The notes: generated by a model not told the origin, from the sequence alone. DNA of 64,000 nucleotides from Halocaridina rubra (GCA_037179515.1 JAXCGZ010001906.1:1-64000), one strand, 5' to 3'. Positions 1-13,201 are shown, counted from the first letter of the stretch. Numbers and translations: made by a program.

Positions 1-290
1 CCAATGGGAGGATAATAATGAGACTAAAATCACTTATTAAGTAGGTGATTTAAAAGATGAGATTTAAATGAGGGTAATGTTTGGCAGCTTCTTAAGTTTG
101 CGGGTAAAGAGTTCCAGAGTCTCGGGCCCATTACATTTAAGGCTCTTGCCCCAATATCAGTGGAAGTTCTGGGCACGTAAAAAGAATTCTGATATCTGGT
201 GTTGACGTTATTGATACACACTTGATTAACTGTTGGCAATGAGAAGAGCCATTCCGGTAATATGCCATGATTTATATTAAAAACTAAAAA
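1..290 (-). pseudogene. 3' end of a CR1/L2-like LINE (RT C-terminus)
   Basis: The minus strand from about 290 to 30 encodes roughly 85 residues typical of the extreme C-terminus of non-LTR retrotransposon polymerases: an arginine-rich stretch, then GPRLWNSLPANLR and SFKSHLLNHLLNK before the stop. The same layout (LWNxLP, then SFK and a basic end) closes the other LINE proteins in this window. Upstream coding sequence is absent and the frame runs into a (GA)n tract, so this is a 5'-truncated copy. Its 3' UTR continues past the left edge of the window. Clade assignment is inference. Confidence 0.7.
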
Positions 291-341
291 ACAGATATTA
301 TATATGAACTTCATGTCCATCCTTAGCCAACCCAATCTCTC

Positions 342-799
<458 letters not shown>

Positions 800-1074
800 C
801 ACCTTGTTCCTTGTTTACGTATTTTTTTATCCACAAAATTGCAATAACGCCCCCAAAAAATAATAGTAAAAAAATTCGAATTTCGCGAATAACGCCCGCC
901 AAAAAAATTGTTTTTTTTTTTATTTTAGTAAATAAGCTACCGCGGGCGCCTTTCCCGCCACGCTGCCATCAGTGTGCCATTACCCAGTGTAGTGAGTGGA
1001 TATATTTAGTGTTCTGTGTTTGTGTTACGTTTGTATTTTCAGTTCTTTTATATTTTAAAGATTGTACTATCATG

Positions 1075-1660
1075 GCCAGTAAAGGCTAGGAAAAGACTGT
1101 GTAAGTGCTTCTACTCCCAAAAGAGGCAGAAGGGCAATAATTCTTTAAATAAAATTGCGAGATTTGGGCCGTTATGAGAGTGGTGAGAATTTGGTCCCCA
1201 TTAATCCGGCGATGCATTTCAGTGAATGTTACTGGTTTGTGTTTTCAGTTCTTTTATATTTTAAAGATTATATATTGTACTATCATGGCTAGTAAACGCC
1301 CAGGAAAAGACTGTATTAGTGCTTCTACTCCCATATGAGGCAGAAAGGCAATAATTCTTGAAATAAAATTGCAAGGGTTGAGCCGTCATGAGAGTGGTGA
1401 GAGTACGGTCGCCATTGAACAGGCGTTGCATCTCAGTGATTGTATGTACGTACACACTATCCGTGAAAATGAGGAAAAAATAAAAGTGTAAAAGCTGGTA
1501 TTAGTTTAACTGCGGCTAGGTCTTCATATTCTCGATCAGATATTATGGGGAAAATGGAAAAAATGGTAGGTAAGAAGTTTTCATATTGTCGATCGGATAT
1601 TCTGGAGAAAATGGGAAAAATGGTAAGTGTACGACACTGCTTCCACGAGTACAAGCTTAG
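1075..1660 (+). pseudogene. Tigger-like transposase N-terminus, duplicated and broken
   Basis: Two tandem related segments each begin with a MASK start (ATG at about 1072 and 1285). The second continues with stops as RPGKDCISASTP, then KAIILEIKLQ, SRHESGEST and HLSDCMYVHTIRENEEKIK. This order matches the psq/CENP-B-type helix-turn-helix at the N-terminus of Tigger transposases (basic MASKR start, KLEVLKRYE-like helix, TVRTIRxNxEKIK-like helix). A following stretch contains RSDIMGKMEKM and then a near repeat, RSDILEKMGKM, resembling the linker after the DNA-binding domain. No DDE catalytic domain follows. Internal stops show it is not functional. Confidence 0.6.
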
Positions 1661-1724
1661 TTTACACTAGATCTGGACAAAAATTTCTCTAAATCCATAT
1701 TGAGTACTCTAAACATAATGAAAT

Positions 1725-1801
1725 TCATTATTATTATAATTATTATTATTGTTATTATTATTATTATTACTATTATCATCATTATTATGATTATTATTAT
1801 A
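1725..1801. repeat. (ATT)n imperfect microsatellite
   Basis: TTA/ATT repeats interrupted by G and C substitutions, lying inside element B0. Confidence 0.9.
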
Positions 1802-1967
1802 CAGTATACTCAACGTAGATATCACTCATCACCATTCTCTGATAACCGTAAATTAGGGTATTTTATCCACTGTGCATGGATATATTTATAATTGTTTGTG
1901 TTTTCAGTTCTTTTAAGTTTTACAGATAACTGTATACCCGTACTATAATATCATGGCTAGTTGCATA

Positions 1968-2665
1968 ATGAAAAAATTTAGTTTTCTAGTCTTGCTTTTA
2001 TTAATTGTTTCTTACATTTGGCAGATAGATGTTCATTCTCCTCTTCTACTACCGCTTAAGTCAAGTGCTCACTGCCATCACATGCATCCCATACCTGTTG
2101 GTCACCGTATAATAGAGTGAGTAGAATGTGTGTTATCTTTTTATATAAAGTGAGTAGAATGTGTTTTATATATTTTTTGTTACAGTAATTTAGGTATTGC
2201 ATAATGAAAAAATTTAGTTTTCTAGTCTTGCTTTTGTTAATTGTTTCTTATGTTTGGCAGATGGGGGTTCCTTCTCCTCTTCTTATACCGTTGACGTCAC
2301 GTGTTCACTGCCACTATGCTTGTCCCATGCCTGTTGCTCACCGTATAATAGTGAGTAGAATGTTATCTTTTTTTTTTTTTTTACAGTAATTCAGGCATTG
2401 CATAGTGATAATTTGTTTTTTAGTTTTATAGTCTTGCTAATGAATTTTACATTTAGGCATTGCATAAAGAATATTTTGTTTTGTTTTTAAGTCTTGCTTC
2501 TGTTATTTATAATTTTTATTTTATCTTTGTTTACATTTGCAGATAGAGTATCATTCTCCTGCATCCTCCTCCTCTTCTACCGCTTAAGTTATGTGCTCAC
2601 CACCACCATGCATGTCCCAGTGTACTGCATGACTGTTGCCCATCGCATAATAGAGTACAGTACAG
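1968..2665 (+). repeat. Three tandem copies of a 230-285 bp unit inside B0
   Basis: Each copy carries an AAATTTAGTTTTCTAGTCTT-like start, a TTTGGCAG or TTTGCAG motif (about 2019, 2252 and 2536), a CTCCTCTTCT stretch, a CACTGCCA/CATGC stretch and an ATAATAGAGTGAGTAGAATG-like end. The same unit appears inverted at about 13480-13740. The pyrimidine-rich run before TTTGCAG looks like a splice acceptor, but no supporting exon is visible. Confidence 0.7.
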
Positions 2666-3004
2666 TATGTTAATTTCTTGCTGTACAGTAAATTTGAATA
2701 ACTTTTGTATACTCTTAAAAATAGATACAGGGCTTTCTGCTTTGTTATGTAGTTATATGCTCTTACTTATCTTATATCTTTGGCACAGTGTGTCTATGTA
2801 AGGTTTGGAACGTATCTATGCCCTTTATCATTGTTCCCTATGGAAAATTAATCTTTTTTTTCACGCAATTTTTTATTTACCCGACACTTCTGAGAACCTA
2901 TCTTCGCGTTATTCTGAAACAAGGTGTATCTTTTGCTGTTTAAGTTATACTCCCTATTTTCATATACATGCATTATTGTCAGTCATCTTTCCCCTTATAA
3001 GGGT

Positions 3005-3165
<161 letters not shown>

Positions 3166-3176
3166 TGAGTATATAT

Positions 3177-4192
3177 ATTAATCAAATAAGCACATTACAT
3201 ATGTGAAAACATGAATCATTTTTTTACCCCGACCGGGACTTCAACCTAGGACTTTTGATTACTAAATCAAGGTGCTACCAACTACACACCACAGAAGGTT
3301 AAAAGGAATCCAACCTTATAGCTCATATCTGCTATACTTAGAAATGAACGCATTCAATCTAAATGCCACTATGTTCATATTACAGATTCCCCAACCTCAC
3401 TCGTGGCTTCATTTTCGCATTTAATTCAATTCCCAATCTCATTCGGGCTATACAATAATCAAATAAGCACATTACATATGTGAAAACATGAATAATTTTT
3501 TACCCAAACTGGGACTTGAACCTAGGACTTATAATTACTAAATCAAGGCTCTACCAACTACACACCACAGCAGGTTAAAAGGAATCCAACCTTATAGCTT
3601 ATATCCGCTATACTTAGAAATGAACACATTCTATCTGAATGCCTCTGTGTTCATATTACAGATTCTCCAACCTCACTCGTGGCTTCATTTTCGCATTTAA
3701 TTCAATTCCCAATCTCATTCGGGCTATACAATAATCAAATAAGCACATTACATATGTGAAAACATGAATAATTTTTTACCCCGACAGGGACTTGAACCTA
3801 GGACTTATAATTACTAAGTCAAGGCGCTACCAACTACACACCACAGAAGGTTAAAAGAAATCCAACCTTATAGCTTATATCTGCTATACATAGGAATGAA
3901 CGCATTCTATCTGAATGCCACTATGTTCATATTACAGCTTCCCCAACCTCACTCGTGGCTTCATTTTCGCATTTAATTCAATTCCCAATCTCATTCGGGC
4001 TATACAATAATCAAATAAGCACATTACATATGTGAAAACATAAATAATTTTTTACCCCAACCGGGACTTGAACCTAGGACTTATAATTACTAAGTCAAGG
4101 CACTACCAACTACACAACAAAGAAGGTTAAAAGGAATCCAACCTTATAGCTTATATCTGCTATACTTAGGAATGAACGCATTCTATCTGTGG
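3177..4192 (-). repeat. tRNA-headed satellite, minus-oriented block (4 monomers)
   Basis: Four monomers of about 276 bp. The inverted B-box GGGACTTGAACCTAGG recurs at about 3236, 3511, 3787 and 4066. Read on the minus strand, each monomer has a tRNA-like head: an A-box-like TAGTTGGTAGCGCC, a hairpin formed by GACTTA and TAAGTC, and a B box GGTTCAAGTCC matching GGTTCRANTCC. A body of about 200 bp follows. Monomers differ from one another by scattered substitutions. The spacing is regular, so this is a satellite and not dispersed SINE insertions. Confidence 0.88.
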
Positions 4193-7185
4193 TGTGTAGT
4201 TGGTAGCGCCTTGACTTAGTAATTATAAGTCCTAGGTTCAAGTCCCGGTCGGGGTAAAAAATTATTCATGTTTTCACATATATAATGTGCTCATTTGATT
4301 ATTGTATAGCCCGAATGAGATTGGGAATTGAAATAAATGCGAAAATGAAGCCGCAAGTGGGGTTGGGAAATCTGTAATATGAACATAGTGGCATTCAGAT
4401 AGAATGCGTTCATTCCTAAGTATAGCAGATATAAGCTATAAGGTTGGATTCCTTTTAACCTTCTGTGGTGTGTAGTTGGTAGCGACTTGACTTAGTAATT
4501 ATAAGTCCTAGGTTCAAGTCCCGGTCAGGGTAAAAAATTATTCATGTTTTCACATATGTAATGTGCTTATTTGATTAATGTATAGCCCGAATGAGATTGG
4601 GAATTGAATTAAATGCAAAAATGAAGCCACGAGTGACGTTGGGGAATCTGTAATATGAACATAGTGGCATTCAGATAAAATGCATTCATTCCTAAGTATA
4701 GCAGATATAAGCTATAAGGTTGGATTCCTTTTAACCTTTTGTGGTGTGTAGTTGGTAGAGCCTTGACTTAGTAATTATGAGTCCTAGGTTCAAGTCCCAG
4801 TTGGAGTAAAAAATAATTCATGTTTTCACATATGTAATGTGCTTATTTGATTATTGTATAGCCCGAATGAGATTGGGAACTGAATTAAATGCGAAAATGA
4901 AGCCATAAATGAGGTTGGGGAATCTGTAATATGAACATAGTGGCATTCAGATAGAATGCGTCCATTCCTAAGTATAGCAGATAAAAGCTATAAGGTTGGA
5001 TTCCTTTTAACCATCTGTGGTGTGTAGTTGGTAGCGCCTTGACTTAGTAATTATAAGTCCTAGGTTCAAGTCCTGTTCGAGGTAAAAAATTATTCATGTT
5101 TTCACATATGTAATGTGCTTATTTGATTATTGTATAGCCCGAATGAGATTGGGAATTGAATTAAATGCGAAAATGAAGCCACGAGTGAGTTTGGGGAATC
5201 TGTAATATGAACATAGTGGCATTCAGATAGAATGCGTTCATTCCTAATATAGCAGATATAAGCTAAAAGGTTGGATTCCTTTTAACCTTCTGTGGTGTGT
5301 AGTTGGTAGCGCCTTGACTTAGCAATTATAAGTCCTAGGTTCAAGTCCTGGTCGGGGTAAAAAATTATTCATGTTTTCACATATGTAATGTGCTTATTTG
5401 ATTACTGTAGAGCCCGAATGAGATTGGGAATTGATTTAAATGCGAAAATGAAGCCACGAGTGACGTTGGGGAATCTATAATATTAACATAGTGGCATTTA
5501 GATAGAATGTGTTCATTTCTAAGTATAGCAGATATAAGCTTCTGTGGTGCGTAGTTGGTAGCGCCTTGACTTAGTAATTATAAGTCCTAGGTTAAAGTCC
5601 TGTTCGGGGTAAAAAATTATTCATGTTTTCACATATGTAATGTTCTTATTTGATTACTGTATAGCTCGAATGAGATTGGGAATTGATTTAAATGCAAAAA
5701 TGAAGCCATGAGTGAGTTTGGGGAATCTGTAATATGAACATAGTGGCATTCAGATAGAATGCGTTCATTCCTAAGTATAGCAGATATAAGCTATAAGGTT
5801 GGATTCCTTTTAACCTTCTGTGGTGTGTAGTTGGTAGCGCCTTGACTTAGTAATTATAAGTCCTAGGTTCAAGTCCTGGTCGGGGTAAATAATTATTCAT
5901 GTTTTCACATATGTAATGTGCTTATTTGATTATTGTATAACCCGTATGAGATTGGGAATTGATTTAAATGCGAAAATGAAGCCACGAGTGACGTTGGGGA
6001 ATATATAATATGAACATAGTGGCATTTAGATAGAATGTTTTAGTAATTATAAGTCCTAGGTTTAAGTCCCAGTTGGGGTAAAAAATGATTCATGTTTTCA
6101 CATATGTAATGTGGTTATTTGATTATTGTATAGCCCGAATGAGATTGGGAATTGAATTAAATGCGAAAATGAAGCCACGAGTGAGGTTGGGGAAACTGTA
6201 ATATGAACATATTGGCATTCAGATAGAAAGCGATCATTCCTAAGTATAGCAGATATAAGCTATAAGGTTGGTTTCCTTTCAACCCTCTGTGGTGTGTAGT
6301 TGGTAGGGCCTTGACTTACTAATTATAAGTCCTAGGTTAAAGTCCCGGTCGGGGTAAAAAATTATTCATGTTTTCACATATGTAATGTGCTTATTTGATT
6401 AGTGTATAGCCCAAATGAGATTAGCAATTGATTTAAATGCAAAAATGAAGCCTCGAATGAGGTTGGGGAATCTGTAATATGAACATAGTGGCATCTAGAT
6501 AGAATGTGTTCATTCCTAAGTATAGCAGATATAAGCTATAAGGTTGGATTCCTTTTAACCTTCTGTGGTGTGTAGTTGGTAGCGACTTGACTTAGTAATT
6601 ATAAGTCCTAGGTTCAAGTCCCGGTTGGGGTAAAAAATGATTCATGTTTTCACATATGTAATGTGCTTATTTGGTGATTGTATAGCCCGAATGAGATTGG
6701 GAATTGAATTAAATGCGAAAATGAAGCCACGAGTGAGGTTGGGAAATCTGTAATATGAACATAGTGGCATTCAGATAGAATGCGTTCATTCCTAAGTATA
6801 GCAGATATAAGCTATAAGGTTGGATTCCTTTTAACCTTTTGTGGTGTGTAGTTGGTAGAGCTTTGACTTAGTAATTATAAGTCCTAGGTTCAAGTCCCGG
6901 TCAGGGTAAAAAATTATTCATGTTTTCACATATGTTATAAGCTTATTTGATTATTGTATAGCCCGAATGAGATTGGGAATTGAATTAAATGCGAAAATGA
7001 AGCCACGAGTGAGGTTGGGGAAGCTGTAATATGAACATAGTGGCATTCAGATAGAATGCATTCATTCCTAAGTGTAGCAGATATAAGCTATAAGGTTGGA
7101 TTCCTTTTAACCTTCTGTGGAGTGTAGTTGGTAACACCTTGACTTAGTAATTTTAAGTCCTAGGGTAAAAAATGATTCGTGTTTA
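4193..7185 (+). repeat. tRNA-headed satellite, plus-oriented block (about 12 monomers)
   Basis: The same monomer in the opposite orientation. The CCTAGGTTCAAGTCC box recurs at about 4231, 4507, 4783, 5059, 5333, 5586, 5862, 6053, 6331, 6607 and 6883, with a truncated head at 7159. Most steps are 274-278 bp; those of 253 and 191 bp mark shortened monomers. Several copies have B-box changes such as GGTTAAAGTCC, so not all would keep a good internal pol III promoter. The last monomer is cut by a Tigger-like element whose end starts at 7186. Confidence 0.88.
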
Positions 7186-7601
7186 CAGTGTTCCCCCCCT
7201 TATCGCGGTAGTTCGGTTCCGGGACCCGGCGCGAACCAGGAAAACCACGGAGTAGGATCAGCCTATATGTACATAGATATTTTAATTTATTTTTACGTTT
7301 ACACTGTATAAACCCTCCCTGTACTGTTAACATACCACCCTTTACTTCATAAATACCAGCATGCAACGTAAATTTATGAAAGTGATATATAAAATTATAT
7401 TGAATCAAGTGGTAATTACATGACATACTCATGTACATAGGTATTTTATAATTATTTTTACGTTTACGTACTGTATAAACCCTCCCTGCACTGTTAAAAA
7501 AACACCCTTTACATTATAAATAACAGCATGCAACGTAAATTTACATGAAAGTGATATATAAAATTACGGTGAATGAAGTGGTAATTACATGACTTACTCA
7601 T

Positions 7602-7804
7602 GTACAGTGGTAACGCGCTGGCTTCGCATTCACGAGGTCGAAAGATCGGTTCCCGTCCAAGACCGAGAGTTTAAGCTGTTTACTGGCAGGAACTGCTGTG
7701 GTCGGACACCACAGTGGGGGGTTTGGGCTTGCCCTGGCCGACGAATACCCATTGTATTGAAATGGAAATAAAGATTTATTATTATTATTATATTATTATT
7801 ATTA
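7602..7804 (+). mobile_element. tRNA-derived SINE copy 1
   Basis: The head GTACAGTGGTAACGCGCTGG, then CTTCGCATT, resembles a tRNA D-arm and anticodon arm, with an alanine-like CGC anticodon position. A B-box-like region follows at GATCGGTTCCCGTCC. The body includes a CCTGGCCGACGAATACCCAT stretch and the end is ATGGAAATAAAG plus an (ATT)n tail. The same sequence occurs inverted at 36071-36345, proving it is a dispersed element. It is inserted within a T1 repeat unit and has replaced about 30 bp of that unit. Confidence 0.82.
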
Positions 7805-7849
7805 CATACTGTATAAACCCTCCCTGCACTGTATATACAGTACAGTACA

Positions 7850-8395
<546 letters not shown>

Positions 8396-9153
8396 AAATA
8401 ATTATTTTTGCATTTACGTACTGTATAAAAACTCCCTGCACTGCTAAAAAAAACACCCTTTAAATTGTAAATAACAGCAAGCAACGTAAATTTACATGAA
8501 AGTGATAGATAAAATTACGGTGAATGAAGTGGTAATTACATGCCATACTAATGTACATAGGTATTTTACAATTATTTTTACGTTTATGTACTGTATAAAC
8601 CCTCCCTGCACTGTTAAAAGAACACCCTTTACATTATAAATAACAGCAAGCAAGGTAAATTTACATGAAGGTGGTAGATAAAATTACAGTGAATGAAGTG
8701 GTAATTACATGACATACTCATGTACATAGGTATTTTACAATTATTTTTACGTTTACACTGTATAAACCCTCCCTGTACTGTTAACAAACCACCCTTTACT
8801 TCATAAATAACAGCATGCAACGTAAATTTATATAAAAGTGATAGATAAAATTACCGTGAATGAAGTGATAATTACATGACATACTCATGTACATAAGTAT
8901 TTTACAATTATTTTTAAGTTTACGTACTGTATAAACCCTCCCTGCACTGTTAAAAAAACACCCTTTACATTATAAATAACAGCAAGCAACTTAAATTTAC
9001 ATTTTCAATAAAAAAATGATAATGCTGAAAAAAAAAAAATTTCAATATTTAAATATTTTTGCATATACCCATAAAATAAAATAATAATTTACCCCCAAAA
9101 AAATCACAATACAATGAAAACGCGAACAAAGAAACGCGAATAATCGGGGGAAA

Positions 9154-9284
<131 letters not shown>

Positions 9285-9344
9285 TTCCCCTGGTTATTCG
9301 CGTTTCTTGGTTCGCGTTCTCACTGTATTGCGGGGGGTTTTTTC

Positions 9345-9560
9345 CAGGAAAAAAAAAAAATAAATAAAAATAAAAAAAAGATTACTATGGCACCAGGATG
9401 GGCCAAAAAATGATAAAATAAAACAGACTTTATGAGGTTGTAAAGAGAAACAGAGATGGAGAGTGTAATGACCTGTCAGATGTGAAGGGATTATAAAAGG
9501 TGTGTAATGAATATCCAGCTCTCTGCTGGGTTTTAATATACCTCTGCATTACTTTCATGA
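9345..9560 (-). mobile_element. SINE-like deletion derivative of LINE A, copy 1
   Basis: On the minus strand the head contains ATTCATTACACAC and related 5' leader sequence seen at 55485-55560 in LINE A. It jumps directly to a tail similar to the LINE A 3' end (a GGCAG / GCCTGTCCCGGTGTCA-like block) and then an A-rich run. The central coding region is missing. The copy at 10165-10410 is its inverted counterpart. Alignment was by eye and identity is moderate. Confidence 0.55.
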
Positions 9561-9594
9561 TGTCTACAGTATTCCAATAATTCTGCTTAGATAA

Positions 9595-9634
<40 letters not shown>
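9595..9634. repeat. (ATT)n microsatellite
   Basis: TTA repeat in the left arm of the T2 palindrome; a matching tract lies at 10122-10147 in the right arm. Confidence 0.95.
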
Positions 9635-9833
9635 GGCAACAATAATTTTCCTTTGATGATGATTGTGGAGATTATTATCATCATCATCATTATTATTATT
9701 ATTTTTATTATTATTAAGGGCTCATCATTGTTTGTACATCTGTTGATTTATTTACTTTTAATAACTGTGTAAAGTGCCCCTCCCTAGTTGGCTGGGACAA
9801 AGAGAGTGTGGGGGGTTGGGTAGAATAGAATGT

Positions 9834-9949
<116 letters not shown>

Positions 9950-10048
9950 CTTTAAATAACTCTTGTTCATTCAACCAAAACTACATTATTTATAGTAAAA
10001 ATAATGGTTTAATTATGAATTCGTAGTAATAATGATGATGATGATAAA

Positions 10049-10049
<1 letters not shown>

Positions 10050-10084
<35 letters not shown>
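10050..10084. repeat. (AAT)n microsatellite
   Basis: Short AAT tract at the inner edge of the right palindrome arm. Confidence 0.95.
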
Positions 10085-10164
10085 CTCCCCAATCATCATC
10101 AAAGGAAAATTATTGTTGCCAATAATAATAATAATAATAATAATAATATCTAAGGAGAATTTTT

Positions 10165-10541
<377 letters not shown>

Positions 10542-10635
10542 CTAATCCTACTTTGCGGTTTCCCTGGTTCGCGCCGGGTCCCGGAACCGAACTACTGCGA
10601 TAAGGGGGGGAACACTATATATATATATATGTATA

Positions 10636-12092
10636 CAGTGTTGCCTCACTTATCACGGTAGTTCGGTTCCGGGACCCCCCGCGAACCAGGAAATCCGCAA
10701 AGTAGGATCCACCTATATGTACATAGATATTTTAATATATGTTTACGTTTATACAGTATAAACCCTCTCTGCACTGTTAAAAAAACACCCTTTACATAAA
10801 TAACAGCAAGCAACGTAAATTTTTATGATAGTGATAGATAAAATTACAGTAAATGAGGTGATAATGACGTGACATACATATCATTTACAATTATTTTTTC
10901 GTTTACGTACTGTATAAACCCTCCCTGCACTGTTAAAAAAAACACCCTTAACATTATAGATAACAGCAAGCAATGTAAATTTTTATGAAAGTGATAGATA
11001 AAATTACGGTGAATGAGGTGATAATGACGTGACATACATACTCATTTACAATTATTTTTTCGTTTACGTACTGCATAAACCCTCCCTGCACTGTTAAAAC
11101 AACTCCCTTTTCATTATAAATAACAGCAAGCAACATAAAATTTTATGAAAGTGATAGATAAAATTACGGTGAATGAGGTGATAATGACGTGACATACATA
11201 CTCATTTACAATTATTTTTTCGTTTACGTACTGTATAAACCCTCCCTGCACTGTTAAAAAAACACCCTTTACATTATAAATAACAGCAAGCAACGTAAAT
11301 TTTTATGAAAGTGATAGATAAAATTACGGTGAATGAGGTGATAATGACGTGACATATATACTCATTTACAATTATTTTTTCATTTACGTACTGTATAAAC
11401 CCTCCCTGCACTGTTAAAGAAAAACCCTTTACATTATAAATAACAGCAAGCAACGTAAATTTTTATGAAAGCGATAGATAAAATTACCGTGAATGAGGTG
11501 ATAATGACGTGACATACATACTCATTTACAATTATTTTTTTGTTTACGTACTGTATAAACCCTCCCTGCACTGTTAAAAAAACACCCTTTACATTATAAA
11601 TAACAGCAAGCAACGTAAATTTTTATGAAAGTGATAGATAAAATTACGGTGAATGAGGTGATAATGACATGACATACATACTCATTTACAATTATTTTTT
11701 CGTTCACTTACTGTATAAACCCTCCCTGCACTGTTAAAAAAACACCCTTTACATTATAAATAACAGTAAGCAACATAAATTTTTATGAAAGTGATAGATA
11801 AAATTACCATGAATGAGGTGATGATGACGTGACACACATACTCATTTACAATTATTTTTTCGTTTACAAACTGTATAAACCATCCCTGCACTGTTAAAAA
11901 TACCCCCTTTACATTATAAATAACAGCACGCAACGTAAATTTAAAAAAAAATGAAAATACTGAAAATGTTTTTTTCAGTATTTTAATATTTTTGCGTATA
12001 CCCATAAAATAAAATAATAATTTATCCAAAAAAAAAAAACGCGATAGAGTGAGAACGCGAACCAAGAAGCGCGAATAACCGGGGTAACACTG
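10636..12092 (+). mobile_element. Tigger-like MITE T3 with eight internal 160-bp repeats
   Basis: The left end is CAGTGTTGCCTCACTTATCA after TA. The right end is CGCGAATAACCGGGGTAACA followed by CTG and TA. The 1,457-bp element consists mainly of tandem units. CTGTATAAAC recurs at 11231, 11391, 11551, 11711 and 11871, exactly 160 bp apart, with earlier units near 10757, 10911 and 11071. No open frame shows a transposase. T5 (15408-16852) has the same architecture in the opposite orientation. Confidence 0.8.
10757..11945 (+). repeat. 160-bp tandem repeat array inside T3
   Basis: Eight units at an almost exact 160-bp period with few indels. Each has ACAATTATTTTTTCGTTTAC, TAAACCCTCCCTGCACTG, AACACCCTTTACATTATAA, GCAAGCAACGTAAATTTT and GGTGATAATGACGTGACATA blocks. 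Confidence 0.9.
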
Positions 12093-12096
12093 TATG

Positions 12097-12102
<6 letters not shown>

Positions 12103-12158
<56 letters not shown>
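12103..12158. repeat. (TA)n microsatellite between T3 and T4
   Basis: TA tract filling the gap between two Tigger-like elements. Confidence 0.97.
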
Positions 12159-12161
<3 letters not shown>

Positions 12162-13201
12162 TGATCCTTCGCTGTATCGCGTTTCTTGGCTCGCGAATTC
12201 ACTGTACCGCGATTTCTTTTGGCAATTTTTTTTTTTTTTTGGTATATGCAAAAATATTAAAATATTAAAAAAATTACAATTTTCAGTATTTTCATGTTTT
12301 TATTGAAAAAAACATATTTCATTATCTAATTGATAAAAAAAATTTATTTCCCAGCCTACGAATAATAAAACAGTAAAAAATAGTAAAAAACATATATTTA
12401 GATATACAGTATAACTCACAGTATTGCATCATGTGAAATAGTGTCCTATAGAGTACAATGTATTGGGGTCACAACTACGTGAGCTAGCATATATATTCAT
12501 AATTCCAGTAGTTTCATGATTTTATTGATAAAAAAATTTATTTCTTAGCCTAAGAATAATAAAACAGTAAAAAATAGTAAAAAGACATAAATACTAACAG
12601 TATTGCACCATGTAAAATACTATAACGCTATCAGCGTTTCGGACAAAGGCTTGCACCATCTTCCATTGTCTCGCCTCACTCGTTCAGTCTAACTCACGTG
12701 TGCGCCATTCTCGTTGTGCTTATTAGTACGTTGTGCTTGTGATTTATTTACGGATGTCGGCCGCTATTTTGGCTTCAATGAATAACAGATATAAAGCTGT
12801 TATTGGCTGCGGAATAATTTCCTATAGAGTCTACAAACCATTACCACCTCATTCACGGTAAGTTTACCTATCACGTACATATAAATTTACGTTGCATGCT
12901 GTTATTTATAAAGTAAAGGGTGGTTTTTTAACAGTGCTGGGAGGGTTTATACAGTAAACGTAAAAATAATTGTAAAATACCTATGTACATGAGTATGTCA
13001 TATAAATTTACGCTTGCATGCTGTTATTTATGAAGTAAAGGGTGGTTTGTTAACAGTACAGGGAGGATTTATACAGTTTATAAGGTGTAAACGTAAAAAT
13101 AAATTAATATCTATGTACATATAGGCTGATCCTACTCCGCGATTTTCCTGTCTCGCGCCAGGTCCCGGAACCGAACCTTCGCGATAATTGAAGGAACACT
13201 G
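12159..13201 (-). mobile_element. Tigger-like MITE T4
   Basis: The left end CAGTGATCCTTCGCTGTATC is Y type. The right end contains GGTCCCGGAACCGAACCTTC and finishes GGAACACTG (X type). Flanking bases are TA on both sides. Only two copies of the 160-bp unit remain (marked near 12950 and 13066, inverted relative to T3). The middle (12300-12840) is unrelated AT-rich sequence with a GC-richer patch at 12620-12780 that could be a leader of an autonomous relative; that last point is speculation. Confidence 0.7.

Larger units (their letters stand above)
800..2926 (+). mobile_element. Tigger/pogo-like DNA transposon B0, decayed
   Basis: The left end reads CACCTTGTTCC after TA (798-799). The right end is its inverted counterpart (GAAACAAGGTG) followed by TA (2927-2928), as expected of the TA-targeting pogo/Tigger group. 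The left 100 bases match, inverted, the right part of the elements at 13215 and 16959; the right end matches their left ends. Inside lie a transposase N-terminal remnant at 1075-1660 and three imperfect repeats at about 1970-2660. It is 2.1 kb long and cannot encode a full transposase. Family assignment rests on the terminal structure plus the MASKR and HTH-like remnant. Confidence 0.7.

Noticed and set aside
2204..2389. Small secreted protein (hydrophobic start MKKFSFLVLLLLIVSYVW)
   Set aside because: The same sequence occurs in three tandem copies with stops, and inverted at 13480-13740, inside decayed transposons.
4193..7170. A cluster of functional tRNA genes
   Set aside because: The acceptor stem does not pair convincingly, the anticodon arm has no standard loop in all copies, and the heads sit in 275-bp satellite monomers. 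tRNA-like origin is supported; tRNA function is not.
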